DNA from: Fodinibius salsisoli
GTDB lineage: Bacteria; Bacteroidota; Rhodothermia; Balneolales; Balneolaceae
NCBI RefSeq assembly: GCF_026229185.1
Contig: NZ_JAGGJA010000020.1
Span: forward strand, 1 to 55,585
DNA: 55,585 bases
Direction of reading: 5' to 3'
Shown piece by piece: positions 8,813 through 18,149 of the stretch. A program made the translations under genes and the position numbers. The notes below the pieces were generated by a model that was not told the origin of the DNA, did no database searches, and saw nothing but the letters and a program-made list of their open reading frames with translations. Positions within the stretch are counted from its first letter, which is position 1. Every line of letters begins with the position of its first letter.

Positions 8813-9361
8813 TTATTCCGAATCGTAAACGGTTTCAATATGTGTAGCTCCATTATCCTGGAAGAGCTTGGTAACTTTATCTTCGGCAAAGAGATCGTCA
8901 GTTGCTTCCACACAGACGAAAAAACCATCGTCGGAAGCCTTTTCAAAACGATCGGCATTGAAAAGCGGATTATTGAATCTTGGCAGTTTATTCAGGCCAA
9001 GCATTCCAAAGACGGTAGCAAAAGCCGACAACAGTACCGTTAACTCAAATGTAATGGGTACATAAATAGGAATATTAATAAACGGTTTACCACTAATGTT
9101 CATGGGGTATTCATATCCCATTACCCAGACCATGAGGGTGACCGCTCCAATAAGTCCTGTTAAAGCGCCCCCAAGTACAATCCATCCGAGAGGAGATTCT
9201 TTAATACCCATCGCTTTTTCCATTCCGTGAATAGGGAAGGGGGCATACGTATCGAAATCTTTGTACCCGGAATTTTTGACAGAGGCAGCGGCATCAACAA
9301 GTTCCTTTGGATTACGGAACTCTGCTAATACACCGTATGTCGTTTTATTTTCTGTTTCCAT
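8813..9361 (-). CDS. actD: Alternative complex III subunit ActD (DUF3341)
   Basis: A 182-aa DUF3341 protein: a soluble N-terminal half with the family motif YGVLAEFRNPKELVDAA and DTYAPFPIHGMEKAMG, then two membrane helices (about 60-82 and 98-120) and a C-terminal soluble tail. It has no cofactor; it is a structural subunit holding the membrane and peripheral arms of ACIII together. It sits 12 bases after actC and 36 bases (or 21, with the upstream start) before actE, as in all known act operons. Confidence 0.93.
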   Translation of the reverse strand: METENKTTYGVLAEFRNPKELVDAAASVKNSGYKDFDTYAPFPIHGMEKAMGIKESPLGWIVLGGALTGLIGAVTLMVWVMGYEYPMNISGKPFINIPIYVPITFELTVLLSAFATVFGMLGLNKLPRFNNPLFNADRFEKASDDGFFVCVEATDDLFAEDKVTKLFQDNGATHIETVYDSE

Positions 9362-9373
9362 AAATATCAGTTA

Positions 9374-10807
9374 CTAAACAGTTTGCTCTTGCTGAACCAC
9401 CACAGGTTCAGTTTTTGATTCTACAAATTTTTGTGATTCTTCATCATAATTATGAGGATCGGCTTGCGGCATCACCCCTTTAACTTCTGCAATAGCAACC
9501 ATGGGTAAGAACCTCAGGAAGAGCAGGAAGAAGGTGAAAAAGAGACCGAACGTGCCTATATAAATGATGATATCCCAGAAGGTGGGTGAATAATAATCCC
9601 ACGCAGAGGGCATAAAGTCGGTTGAAAGTGATGCAACGGCAATCATAAACCGCTCAAACCACATACCGATGTTCACAATAATTGAAATCACAAAAGTGAT
9701 GGCCACGTTACGCCGTATATTCTTAAACCATAAAAACTGTGGTGTTACCACATTACAGAACATCAGAATCCAGAAGCCCCAGGCATAGGGACCAACGACG
9801 TAGAGCCAGAAAATACCTTGTTCATAAATATAACCACTGTACCAAGCCACAAAACCCTCCATCAGGTAAGCAAAAGCAACTAAGTTACCTGTCACCATCA
9901 TTACGAGGTTCATTTTCTCCATAATATCGATGTTCATGATATCCTCAAGCCCGTAGATTTTGCGGGCAATCAACATGAGGGTAAGCACCATGGCAAAACC
10001 AGAATAAATAGCACCAGCCACAAAGTAGGGGGGGAATATCGTACTGTGCCAGCCCGGGATAACAGAAACGGCAAAGTCAAAAGATACAATGGTGTGTACA
10101 GAGAGAACCAGGGGCGTTGCAAGGCCGGCTAAGATCATATATGCCTTCTCGTAGTTCCACCAGTTGCGGAAGCTACCAGTCCATCCCAGGGCGGCAATAC
10201 CATAAGAGATTTTGGCTACTTTGCTCTTGGCTTTATCACGCAGCGTAGCAAAGTCAGGAATGAGTCCAACATACCAGAAGAGCAGGGATACCGTAAAATA
10301 GGTGCTTACCGCAAATACGTCCCACAGCAGGGGACTGGAGAAGTTCGGCCAGGCAGCCATCTGGTTGGGAATGGGGAACACCCAGTAGATCACCCAGATA
10401 CGTCCCACGTGGATAGCCGGAAAAATACCGGCACACATTACCGCAAAAATCGTCATAGCCTCCGCAAAACGGTTAATAGCCGTTCGCCAACCCTGTCGGA
10501 AGAGGAAAAGGATAGCGGAAATCAAGGTTCCGGCGTGACCGATACCCACCCACCATACAAAGTTGATAATAGCCCAACCCCATCCAGCTGGGTTATTTAA
10601 GCCCCAAATTCCGGTTCCATCCCAAATAAGGTACCCAATGGCTCCCAAAAGAGTGATAAGAAGGATGTTGGCAAGACCAAAAGCGAGGTACCATAGGTTA
10701 GGAGTAGAAGACAGGGGCGTCTTCACAATCATATCAGTAATACTCCTAAAAGAATGGTCACCTTTTACGAGTTTTGGCTCTGGTACGTATTGATAATCTG
10801 TGCTCAT
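9374..10807 (-). CDS. actC: Alternative complex III quinol-oxidising membrane subunit ActC (NrfD/PsrC family)
   Basis: A 477-aa protein with ten predicted membrane helices, NrfD/PsrC fold. Family landmarks are [47 protein letters not shown], the [37 protein letters not shown] region (quinol-site surroundings) and FNERF-like [12 protein letters not shown], each seen in parts. It oxidises menaquinol and passes electrons to the Fe-S clusters of ActB. The hydrophilic C-terminal tail (about 45 residues) is predicted to be cytoplasmic. It is 17 bases downstream of actB. Confidence 0.95.
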   Translation of the reverse strand: MSTDYQYVPEPKLVKGDHSFRSITDMIVKTPLSSTPNLWYLAFGLANILLITLLGAIGYLIWDGTGIWGLNNPAGWGWAIINFVWWVGIGHAGTLISAILFLFRQGWRTAINRFAEAMTIFAVMCAGIFPAIHVGRIWVIYWVFPIPNQMAAWPNFSSPLLWDVFAVSTYFTVSLLFWYVGLIPDFATLRDKAKSKVAKISYGIAALGWTGSFRNWWNYEKAYMILAGLATPLVLSVHTIVSFDFAVSVIPGWHSTIFPPYFVAGAIYSGFAMVLTLMLIARKIYGLEDIMNIDIMEKMNLVMMVTGNLVAFAYLMEGFVAWYSGYIYEQGIFWLYVVGPYAWGFWILMFCNVVTPQFLWFKNIRRNVAITFVISIIVNIGMWFERFMIAVASLSTDFMPSAWDYYSPTFWDIIIYIGTFGLFFTFFLLFLRFLPMVAIAEVKGVMPQADPHNYDEESQKFVESKTEPVVVQQEQTV

Positions 10808-10824
10808 CGTAAAATTATTGAAAA

Positions 10825-13800
10825 TTAAGCCAATTTCGGATTGGGGTTACTAAGTTCAGAGAGATACGAAGTTCTGGGGCGAGTGTTAAGTTCTTCAAGA
10901 AGCAGGTAGTTGCGATTGTTGTTCTTGGTCTTCACAACTTCACTGTCAGGATCCGTAAGGTCACCGAAATAAATAGCATCGGCAGGACAAGCTTGCTGAC
11001 AGGCTGTTTCTACTGAACCGTCTTCCGGCTTCATTGTTGCGCCGTTTGTGTCGATATCCGTCTGGATTTTTGCTCGATTCACACGCTGCACGCAGTACGA
11101 GCATTTTTCCATGACACCACGGAACCGAACACTTACTTCCGGATTCATCGCCATTTGTACGATTTCCGGATCATCACCGCTGGTCAAAAATTCTTTGGAA
11201 TAGTTGAAGAAGTTGAAGCGACGAACCTTGTATGGACAGTTGTTAGCACAATAACGAGTCCCGATACAGCGATTATACGTCATTTGGTTCATCCCATCTT
11301 CACTGTGGGTGGTTGCCGCAACGGGACATACCTGCTCACAAGGCGCCATCTCGCAGTGCATACAGGGCACTGGCTGGTGTAACGCTTTTGGATTGTTGAC
11401 ATCGCCCTCATAATAGCGGTCGTTGCGGATCCAGTGCATTTCACGGCCCCGGCTCACTTCTCGTTTCCCGACAACCGGGATGTTGTTCTCAGCCTGGCAA
11501 GCGATAGTGCAAACACCACAGCCCGTGCAGGCATTCAGATCGATAGACATACCCCATTGAGGTTCGCCATCGGGATATTCTTGCTCATCAATAGGATTAA
11601 AGATAGAAAGCGGATCTTCTTCGCCGTGCTCTTCAGCATACGACAGACCGGGCATTTCTGCATCATAAGATGATTCATAAGTGGAGAAATGCGGATCTTC
11701 ACGATATTCTTGCAGGGTTGCATGGCGCAGGAGGGATCTTCCTTCCATCGAGTTGTGGTCCTGCGTACAGGCAATCTCATAGGTGCTGCCCGTTTTCTCG
11801 ACCGAAATATCAGATGCATAAAGCATATTGGAGGTCGTACGCAATGGATAGGTGTCAACACCGGTCTTATTTGCAACACGACCGATACCTTCACGCCCAT
11901 ACCCCACGGTGATGGTAATGCTGTCATCTGCGTGGCCGGGCTGTACCCAGGCAGGCAGTTCGACAGTGGTTCCATCAACCGTAATAGAAACAATTTCTAC
12001 CTCCGATTTACCAAGCCCGGCTTCTTCTACACCCAGTTCGTCCGCTGTTTTCTTACTCATCAGCGCAACATTATCCCAAGTGATCTTCGTCATTGGTTCA
12101 GGAAGTTCCTGAAGCCAGCCATTATTGGCAAATCGTCCGTCAAAAACTTTTGAATCAGGGCGAATAACCAGTTCCATACCCTCAGCAGAAGCTGTATCGT
12201 TGATAAAACTACTTGCCTGCGAACTAAACTCATCAGAAAGGCTTGCTGAGACCGTAGGATAAGTCTCTTCTTCGTCGGCAATACCATCGTGCAGTGTCTG
12301 CTCCCATTGGTTCTTGAAATTGGAGCTAAAATAGGATTGCCAGGTCTCTTGAACGAGATCATAGCCTTCTGCAGGCTCTCCGTTGAGGATGGTGCTTAAA
12401 AATTCAATTTCACTGACGCCGGAGTATAACGGCTCAATCTGCGGCTGGACAATAGATCGGCTTCCGGTATAGGATCGACCGTCGCTCCAGGCCTCAAGAA
12501 AGTGAGCCCGGTTAATGTGCCAGCTTGCCTGTTTTGAGGTCTCATCGTAATAATCAGAGAGATGAATAACCTCCGTGGCGTTGGAAAGTGCATCTGAGAA
12601 GTTCAAGTCAGCAGGAGCGGTAAATGCAGGGTTGGTACCCGTCAGTACAACCGTATCGATTTCGCCATTGTTAAGGTCTTCAACAAGTGTGGCAAAAGCT
12701 TCGCGATTGTTTTGGTCATCAATGTGATCGACCTCGTGATACGTAACGGTTTCACCAGCATTGCCAAGAGCCGTATTAATAGCAGCAATAGTGGCATGGA
12801 GCTCAGGCTGGTGTTCGCTTCCTACTGTTAGGATAGATTCGCCTTCATTTTCAAGCAGTTCTTCTGCCAGAACGGGAATCCATTCATGATCCGAAAATTC
12901 GTTGTTATAACCGCTGAAAGCCGACAGTCCGTTAACAGATCCGGAGAGTTCAGCTGCAAGGGCATATATAAAGGAACCGATATTGCCGGATTTAATGCGC
13001 AAACGGTTGTCAGCATTAGAACCGGTTATTGAAAAGGTGCTCTCGATAGCATAAAAGCGTGACATACCATCTTCAGGAGAGCTTACCTGCCGTCCACTTG
13101 TAAATTCCTTGGTGTTTTGAACACTGTTTTTATCACCTGCAGGATTCAGGAAGTCATCATCAAAACTGACAATTACATTGGCAGTATCGAAGTGGTTAAC
13201 CGTTCGCAGGCGTTGCCCAAAAGCGATGTTGGTGCCTTCAAGGGCATTGTCTTCGCCGAAAGCCTCATACGTTATCCAGCGGGCATTCGGGAATTGGTTG
13301 AGTGCCTGCTCTTTTAATCTATTATAAGTAAGAGAAGAGTTGGCCTCCGATACAAAAGCAATATTTTGATCGGTGTTGGAAAAATGATTGGCGCAGAATT
13401 TAGCAAAAGCACTTACTGACGAGCGCTCGCCGTCGTTCCGGACGTAGCGAGAGCGATCAGGATCGTACATATTCAGAATCTCGGCCTGCCCAAAGGCACT
13501 GGTATTTCCTTTGCTGGCCGGATGCATATCGTTTCCTTCAATTTTGCCCGGTCGGCCTTCATGGTTTTCAACAACAATACCCGTCAACGCATCCTGAAAG
13601 GGCATTGCTGAGGCATAATACAAGGGTTTGCCGGGGGTTACTTCTTCCGGCATATCCGAATAAGGCATGATCTTCTGCACAGGACGCCGGCAGGCTGCAA
13701 ACCCGGCAAGGGCTATAGAAGCACCCATTACGCGCAAGAAACTACGCCGTGATACCTCATCGTTGAGTTCAGTAGCATTTTCGGGGAATTCGCGCTCGAC

Positions 13801-13878
13801 GAACTTTTGGTACTCCTCATTTTTGGCAAGTTCGCCCAGGCTTTTCCAGTAATTGGGACTCTTTACTTCTTCGCTCAT
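10825..13878 (-). CDS. actB: Alternative complex III iron-sulfur subunit ActB (molybdopterin-like plus ferredoxin domains)
   Basis: A 1017-aa subunit. Near the N-terminus is a twin-arginine motif (SRRSFLR, Arg44-45) followed by a lipobox-like LAGFAAC (Cys63), so a Tat-exported lipoprotein is likely. Residues about 75-720 form a molybdopterin-oxidoreductase-like domain that lacks a visible N-terminal Cys cluster, as in other ActB proteins, which have no molybdenum. The C-terminal 230 residues form a four-cluster ferredoxin domain: [35 protein letters not shown] and CSYCVQRV with CQQAC. These carry electrons from ActC to the heme subunits. The start gives a 48-base gap to actA. Confidence 0.96.
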   Translation of the reverse strand: MSEEVKSPNYWKSLGELAKNEEYQKFVEREFPENATELNDEVSRRSFLRVMGASIALAGFAACRRPVQKIMPYSDMPEEVTPGKPLYYASAMPFQDALTGIVVENHEGRPGKIEGNDMHPASKGNTSAFGQAEILNMYDPDRSRYVRNDGERSSVSAFAKFCANHFSNTDQNIAFVSEANSSLTYNRLKEQALNQFPNARWITYEAFGEDNALEGTNIAFGQRLRTVNHFDTANVIVSFDDDFLNPAGDKNSVQNTKEFTSGRQVSSPEDGMSRFYAIESTFSITGSNADNRLRIKSGNIGSFIYALAAELSGSVNGLSAFSGYNNEFSDHEWIPVLAEELLENEGESILTVGSEHQPELHATIAAINTALGNAGETVTYHEVDHIDDQNNREAFATLVEDLNNGEIDTVVLTGTNPAFTAPADLNFSDALSNATEVIHLSDYYDETSKQASWHINRAHFLEAWSDGRSYTGSRSIVQPQIEPLYSGVSEIEFLSTILNGEPAEGYDLVQETWQSYFSSNFKNQWEQTLHDGIADEEETYPTVSASLSDEFSSQASSFINDTASAEGMELVIRPDSKVFDGRFANNGWLQELPEPMTKITWDNVALMSKKTADELGVEEAGLGKSEVEIVSITVDGTTVELPAWVQPGHADDSITITVGYGREGIGRVANKTGVDTYPLRTTSNMLYASDISVEKTGSTYEIACTQDHNSMEGRSLLRHATLQEYREDPHFSTYESSYDAEMPGLSYAEEHGEEDPLSIFNPIDEQEYPDGEPQWGMSIDLNACTGCGVCTIACQAENNIPVVGKREVSRGREMHWIRNDRYYEGDVNNPKALHQPVPCMHCEMAPCEQVCPVAATTHSEDGMNQMTYNRCIGTRYCANNCPYKVRRFNFFNYSKEFLTSGDDPEIVQMAMNPEVSVRFRGVMEKCSYCVQRVNRAKIQTDIDTNGATMKPEDGSVETACQQACPADAIYFGDLTDPDSEVVKTKNNNRNYLLLEELNTRPRTSYLSELSNPNPKLA

Positions 13879-13926
13879 TCGGTTACAATTGCGTTAATTC
13901 AGATTCGTTCGGTTTGTTATACCTTA

Positions 13927-14571
13927 TTAATAGTGGCAGCCTTGACAGTAGGTCGGGGGCGCAATATTATTTTTGGCCACTAACTCACGACCTCTTTCGA
14001 TCTGGTTGGGAACTTCATACCCCATTGTTGTCACTTCTTCGACAGGACGCACATGTTGTTCAGGATTGCGATGGCAGTCAAGACACCAGCTCATGCTCAG
14101 TGGCTCGGCCTGTCGTACAACTTCCATCCGATCTATACGGCCGTGGCAACTTTCACAACCTACGCCCACATTTACGTGTGCTGCGTGATTGAAATAGGCG
14201 TAGTCAGGCAGGTTGTGTACGCGAACCCACTCCATCGATTTGCCTGTTTCCCAGCTCTCCCGAACTTTGGCCAATTTAGGACTGTCCGTCTTAATTTGGC
14301 TATGGCAGTTCATGCAAGTTTCGGTTGCTGGCACATTGGCCTGTTTAGAATCAAATACTTTGGTATGGCAGTATTGGCAATCAAAATCCAATTCGCCGGC
14401 ATGGAGTTTATGGCTAAATGGAACAGGCTGTTCCGGAGCGTAGCCAACATCCGTATATTCCGGAGAGAAATAATACCAAACTCCGGCTACTGCTGCTGTT
14501 GCGATAATAATCAATCCGAGCAATAACCGCTGCGGTACATCGTCTGCCCATTTGGGGAAAATCTGAGCCAT
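13927..14571 (-). CDS. actA: Alternative complex III pentaheme cytochrome c ActA
   Basis: A 214-aa protein with one N-terminal membrane helix (about 14-34) and exactly five CxxCH motifs: CQYCH (65), CMNCH (86), CESCH (139), CLDCH (163) and CQGCH very close to the C-terminus. Five hemes is the standard number for ActA, which relays electrons from ActB toward ActE and the oxidase. It is the first gene of the 13-kb minus-strand operon. A weak TAnnTTTG-like element (AATATTTG, 604-611 of the 14-kb block, i.e. 14604-14611) lies just upstream on the minus strand; it lacks the first T, so I do not call it as a promoter. Confidence 0.96.
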   Translation of the reverse strand: MAQIFPKWADDVPQRLLLGLIIIATAAVAGVWYYFSPEYTDVGYAPEQPVPFSHKLHAGELDFDCQYCHTKVFDSKQANVPATETCMNCHSQIKTDSPKLAKVRESWETGKSMEWVRVHNLPDYAYFNHAAHVNVGVGCESCHGRIDRMEVVRQAEPLSMSWCLDCHRNPEQHVRPVEEVTTMGYEVPNQIERGRELVAKNNIAPPTYCQGCHY

Positions 14572-14938
14572 AGGTCTCGTAGAATTTATCGTTGCTTGGT
14601 TAGCAAATATTCGTAAAAAACTTTTCGGCCTGAAGGTATGGAAAATCCGACTCTTTTAGAACCCAGAAAAATAGCATTGATCATATTTAAAACGATTCTA
14701 AATAGATCGGTTACCTCGGTCTGTAACCCGAAAATAAAGTTCGTTAAGATATCATCTATTTTTTAAAAATGCCTAATTTAATCCCTGAATAGTTTTCAAA
14801 ATATGCTGAAATCTTGACAGACTCTCTATTGGCTTTGCCGAATAGCGGGGTAAATATTAAGAACTGTAAACCACTCTGAATTATGTGGCAATATCCGTAT
14901 CTTTGTGGCCTTATAAAATTGAACTGTATTTTTGAGTA
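14572..14938. promoter_or_regulatory. Divergent intergenic region between actA and the DUF420 gene
   Basis: 367 bases without an ORF, AT-rich, between two divergent genes that both serve the terminal oxidase. It must carry the promoter of the ACIII-caa3 operon (minus) and of the DUF420 gene (plus). One Bacteroidota-like -7 element is listed separately. I see no clear operator palindrome. Confidence 0.5.
14899..14906 (+). promoter_or_regulatory. Bacteroidota-type -7 element (TATCTTTG)
   Basis: TATCTTTG exactly fits the TAnnTTTG -7 consensus of Bacteroidota primary sigma factors. It lies 33 bases before the ATG of the DUF420 gene. A clear -33 TTG is not evident at the expected spacing. Confidence 0.5.
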
Positions 14939-15502
14939 ATGAATAATGACAAGCCCTTTACGTTAGATCTGTTAAAAGATATTAGCCTGGCAAAGGCTAT
15001 TGGTGTTATACTATTAATAAGTGCGGCGGCCTTTGGCTTTTTAATCTGGCTGATCTACTTCAAGGGGGGGAGTGATTACAGTTCAAATCTGATAACCAGC
15101 CTGCCCGCGCTCAATGCTTTATTAAATAGTACCAGTACGGTGCTGTTATTATTTGGATACAATGCTATCCGTCAGCGGGATTTTACCAAGCACATGAAGT
15201 ATAACTTAACGGCCTTTGTTACCTCTTCTTTGTTTTTGATCAGCTATGTAATTTACCACAACTTCCATGGCAGTACGCCCTTTACGGGCCAGGGCATCAT
15301 TCGCCCCGTCTATTTCTTCATCCTGATCTCTCACATTATTCTCTCGGCCCTTGTTATGCCCATGATTCTCACCAGCTTCTATCTTGCCTTTTCCGGCAAA
15401 CTGAAGCTGCACCGCAGAGTATCCAAAGTAACGCTGCCGGTTTGGTTGTACGTGTCAGTTACGGGTGTGGTTATTTTCTTCCTGCTGAGGGCATACAGTT
15501 AG
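14939..15502 (+). CDS. DUF420 membrane protein (CtaM/YozB-like oxidase assembly factor)
   Basis: A 187-aa protein with five predicted membrane helices, of the DUF420 family. The Bacillus member (YozB/CtaM) is needed for activity of heme A oxidases such as caa3, and Bacteroidota members commonly sit near cytochrome oxidase genes. Histidines lie at helix ends as expected (FTKHMKYNL, YVIYHNFHGSTPFTGQG, LISHIILSALVMPMIL, LKLHRRVSKVTLPVWLYVS). It diverges from the ACIII-caa3 operon, so a role in assembling that oxidase is a fair inference from family and position. Confidence 0.85.
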   Translation: MNNDKPFTLDLLKDISLAKAIGVILLISAAAFGFLIWLIYFKGGSDYSSNLITSLPALNALLNSTSTVLLLFGYNAIRQRDFTKHMKYNLTAFVTSSLFLISYVIYHNFHGSTPFTGQGIIRPVYFFILISHIILSALVMPMILTSFYLAFSGKLKLHRRVSKVTLPVWLYVSVTGVVIFFLLRAYS

Positions 15503-15553
15503 TTAATCGTTATTGGTTATTAGGTGATTTTGTCCACTTATAATAGCCTTTAC

Positions 15554-15703
15554 TCATTTATTTCTTGTAGGACGCACCCTGAATTCCTTCCTGTGGGTTT
15601 CCGACAAGAGCTTTTTTAAGATGGATGTGATTCCTTTCTTTAATTTGGGAAGGGTAATGAATGCCGATGTATAGCCAATATACCGTATCGGTTTACATCT
15701 CAT
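15554..15703 (-). pseudogene. Decayed fragment of the ppk 3' region
   Basis: The minus strand encodes PIRYIGYTSAFITLPKLKK and GITSILKKLL. The intact Ppk in this window has PKIYIGSGDW ... MPITLPKLKKRITSILKKAL. The fragment therefore matches the Ppk C-terminal domain with about a dozen codons deleted between the two blocks, and it loses one base in the AAAAAAGCT run after SILKK, shifting the frame. The nucleotide match to 21361-21419 is obvious by eye (shared GAGCTTTTTT and TTGGGAAGGGT). It is a degraded partial duplicate, about 5.7 kb from the true gene. Confidence 0.75.
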
Positions 15704-15767
15704 TTACTGCCACATATTCTTTTAACAAAGGGAGTCTCATCCAACACCTATAATGTAAAAGAGAACT

Positions 15768-15800
15768 TTTTGTCGTATAAGGGGTGGTTATGTAAAGTGG
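15768..15800. repeat. Dispersed 33-base repeat, copy 1
   Basis: TTTTGTcGTAtAAGgGGtGG followed by TTATGTAAaGTGG. It matches 28 of 33 bases of 50738-50770. Both copies are in gene-free DNA. Function unknown. Confidence 0.6.
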
Positions 15801-15879
15801 GCTAATGCACAATCATGTTGAAAAGAGTACACCCTCCTCATAGTTTATGTTTAATTTATCTTTTCCATTTTTTCGCCTT

Positions 15880-16689
15880 TTAAATAAGGTCTCTATGTTG
15901 GTATAACAGGACACCCAAAAGAAGAAGAACCCCGCTATATAAAAAATTCTCGGCAATGACATTCCAAAATAATGTGAATTCTGGGTGCAGGATGTTCTGC
16001 AGGATACCATCCTGAATAAGTGATTGTTTGAGTAAGGCCGGGGAGCAATAATAAATGGCAGCTCCGAGTCCTTGAAAAACAGCGTACTCACTTTCCATCA
16101 TACGCTCATAAAGAAAGATATGCTGGAAGGGTCCGGCGATATAAAGGGCTATGGCCACGCCGCTACTGGGTATTCGAGACCAGAATAGTCCCAAGACAAA
16201 GGCCACCGTGGAGTATCCGAAAATAAGCATCAGCTTCTGGAGTCCGCCCATCCAGAAAAGCGGGGAGACTGAAAGGTTCCAGTAGATCATAAAACTGCCA
16301 GCCATGGCAAAGCCTGTCAGAAAAAATGCAGCAAAAAACAGCTGCAGGCCGCACCATTTACCGACCAACAACTGCCAGCGCGCTACGGGTTTGGCCAGCA
16401 CGCCTACAATAGTCCGGGCGTTCTTCTCCTTCTGAACCATTCCAGAGGCAAAAATAATGACGCCGATAGTCATAAAATCAGTCCATAGCCCTAAAGATGT
16501 AGTTAGGACTCTCACTTGGGTTAAAAACACCGAGTACTCCTCCGATGAAGAAATGCCATCCATAGCGTCAGCAAAATCATCTCCTACAAAAGAAGAAACA
16601 ACCAGCATCAAGAAAAAGAGCAGATAAATAATACGGTTGGCCAGAAACGCCCGGATGGTGTTCTTGGCAATTACATAAACATGTTTCAT
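15880..16689 (-). CDS. ABC-2 type transporter permease (second of two)
   Basis: A 269-aa membrane protein with six predicted helices, of the NosY/ABC-2 permease type. It shares layout and motifs with the 265-aa permease upstream (KNTIRAFLANRIIYLLFF at the start; FASGMVQKEKNARTIVGVLAKPVARWQLLVGKW; compare FASGVLPKEQQDKSIAGVLAKPISRW), so the two are paralogues that probably pair as a heterodimer under the single ATPase at 18146-19084. It is the last gene of the five-gene operon, 72 bases after the second thiol oxidoreductase. The substrate is not known; context suggests a role with the Cys-rich precursor encoded divergently. Confidence 0.85.
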   Translation of the reverse strand: MKHVYVIAKNTIRAFLANRIIYLLFFLMLVVSSFVGDDFADAMDGISSSEEYSVFLTQVRVLTTSLGLWTDFMTIGVIIFASGMVQKEKNARTIVGVLAKPVARWQLLVGKWCGLQLFFAAFFLTGFAMAGSFMIYWNLSVSPLFWMGGLQKLMLIFGYSTVAFVLGLFWSRIPSSGVAIALYIAGPFQHIFLYERMMESEYAVFQGLGAAIYYCSPALLKQSLIQDGILQNILHPEFTLFWNVIAENFLYSGVLLLLGVLLYQHRDLI

Positions 16690-16761
16690 CTTGAGTTCTT
16701 CTGCTACTTGTTATTAGATATCAAAAGCGGCCTTCCCATCTATGGGTTGTAATGTATTGGG

Positions 16762-17295
16762 TTATTCCTTTTGCAACCAATATTCAATACTGTAGGGCCA
16801 ATGGCGTATGTTAAATAAGCCTGGGCTAATATGCTTGATGGTGCCCGTGCTGTCCACTAAAAAAGAGGTGGGCAACTCTTCCATGTTTATCCGTTGCGAC
16901 TGGACGTTACGGGCATCGACTAAGACCGGAAATTCCAGGGTATATGCCTCTGCCAGGCGGCGAGCAGCCTCTCGGCTATCACCTACCTGTACCAAGACCA
17001 TCCCCAACCCGCTCTCTTGGTACTTCTCATGCATTTTCTTCATCACCGGGAACATGCGCCGGCACGGCCCGCACCCCGTTTGTCCAAAACCAATCCACGT
17101 GAGCTTATTTTGTTCAATGATGGGTTGTATATCTACTTGTTGCCCGCTGACATCAGGCAATGAAAAATAGTGGATGGGATCGTCCCGAGAATATACAAGC
17201 GAGGGGCTGTTGCGGCTTTCTTTTTTCATCCACCACTGGGCCCCGGCAAAAACGATAGCAATGGCTACTGCAATAATGGGCAATGACTTCCGCAT
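16762..17295 (-). CDS. TlpA-like thiol-disulfide oxidoreductase A
   Basis: A 177-aa thioredoxin-fold protein with an N-terminal membrane anchor (about 5-22) and a redox site TGCGPCRR with Cys75 and Cys78. The usual Trp before the motif is replaced by Gly (TGCGPC instead of WCGPC), and the preceding FGQ replaces FWA, which may alter redox potential. A cis-Pro region (MEELPTSFLVDSTG) is present. It faces the periplasm. It resembles the first gene of the operon (19074-19604) across its whole length and lies between the two permease genes, 56 and 72 bases from them. Two TlpA proteins in one ABC operon suggests handling of a disulfide-rich substrate. Confidence 0.88.
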   Translation of the reverse strand: MRKSLPIIAVAIAIVFAGAQWWMKKESRNSPSLVYSRDDPIHYFSLPDVSGQQVDIQPIIEQNKLTWIGFGQTGCGPCRRMFPVMKKMHEKYQESGLGMVLVQVGDSREAARRLAEAYTLEFPVLVDARNVQSQRINMEELPTSFLVDSTGTIKHISPGLFNIRHWPYSIEYWLQKE

Positions 17296-17351
17296 GAATA
17301 GAGGCGTTCTTGATTAACGTTTAATTATTTATGGTGAATTTGGTCCCTGGG

Positions 17352-18149
17352 CTATGGTTGCCCTACGGCGATATCCTTTTTCTGATACAAAATAACAGCG
17401 AACAGTAATAAAAGTGCTCCATAACAACCGTTTATCCCGATGGTAGCCCACAAAAAAGGGACACTCAGGTGCAGGCTATCTTGCAAACTTCCTTCCCATA
17501 GCGGATATATATTCAAATGAACCGGCGTTACGTAATACAGCGCAGAAACGATTAGTTGCCGAAGAGCACCTTCCCCATCGGCGAAGCGAAGGAAGTAGGT
17601 ATGAAAATAAAACAGCGAAAAGGCCAACCCTCCGGCCAGAATCCGCGGAAGCACAATGCTCAGCATATAGGACAGGGTGGTAAATGTCACAAGCAGTAGC
17701 AGGTAGTGAAGTAGCCCTATATAAAAGAATCCTAATATTGGAAATTGCCAATAGATCATCGCTGTAAGAATAAAACCAGCTCCTATCACAAAGATGGTAC
17801 AAAAGAACAATAACACCCCACTCCATTTCCCCAGCACAAACGTCCAGCGGCTGATGGGCTTGGCTAGTACCCCGGCGATGCTTTTATCTTGTTGCTCTTT
17901 GGGAAGTACCCCGGAGGCAAAGATAATCGCCGTGATGGCCGTCAGAAAGTACCACCAGCCAAGGGTGCCTGACAGCAGCCAAACCTGTTCAATGAACAGT
18001 TGCAGGTTGGCATAGGCATAGAAAATATTATACACCTTTTGCCATTGCAGGGCAGCAATGATCACAATCAAAAATAGAAATAGATAAAACACCTTTTTGG
18101 CAGCAAACCCGTGTAGCGTATTCCAGGCAACAAGGCGAATGGTTTTCAT
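17352..18149 (-). CDS. ABC-2 type transporter permease (first of two)
   Basis: A 265-aa protein with six predicted membrane helices, ABC-2/NosY-like. It starts with an amphipathic RLVAWNTLHGFAAKKVFYLFLFLIV segment and carries the conserved loop FASGVLPKEQQDKSIAGVLAKP after helix two. The start overlaps the ATPase stop by four bases (ATGA), a sign of translational coupling and complex formation. The second permease gene lies two genes downstream. Substrate unknown. Confidence 0.87.
   Translation of the reverse strand: MKTIRLVAWNTLHGFAAKKVFYLFLFLIVIIAALQWQKVYNIFYAYANLQLFIEQVWLLSGTLGWWYFLTAITAIIFASGVLPKEQQDKSIAGVLAKPISRWTFVLGKWSGVLLFFCTIFVIGAGFILTAMIYWQFPILGFFYIGLLHYLLLLVTFTTLSYMLSIVLPRILAGGLAFSLFYFHTYFLRFADGEGALRQLIVSALYYVTPVHLNIYPLWEGSLQDSLHLSVPFLWATIGINGCYGALLLLFAVILYQKKDIAVGQP

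Larger units (their letters stand above)
15503..15879. other. Gene-free repeat-bearing stretch with ppk fragment
   Basis: 377 bases between the DUF420 gene and the ABC locus. It holds a broken ppk fragment (15554-15703), a sequence at 15571-15594 similar to one at 21031-21055 (GACSCACCCTNAATYCCTYC pattern), and one copy of a 33-base dispersed repeat (15768-15800). No intact gene is visible. Confidence 0.6.
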
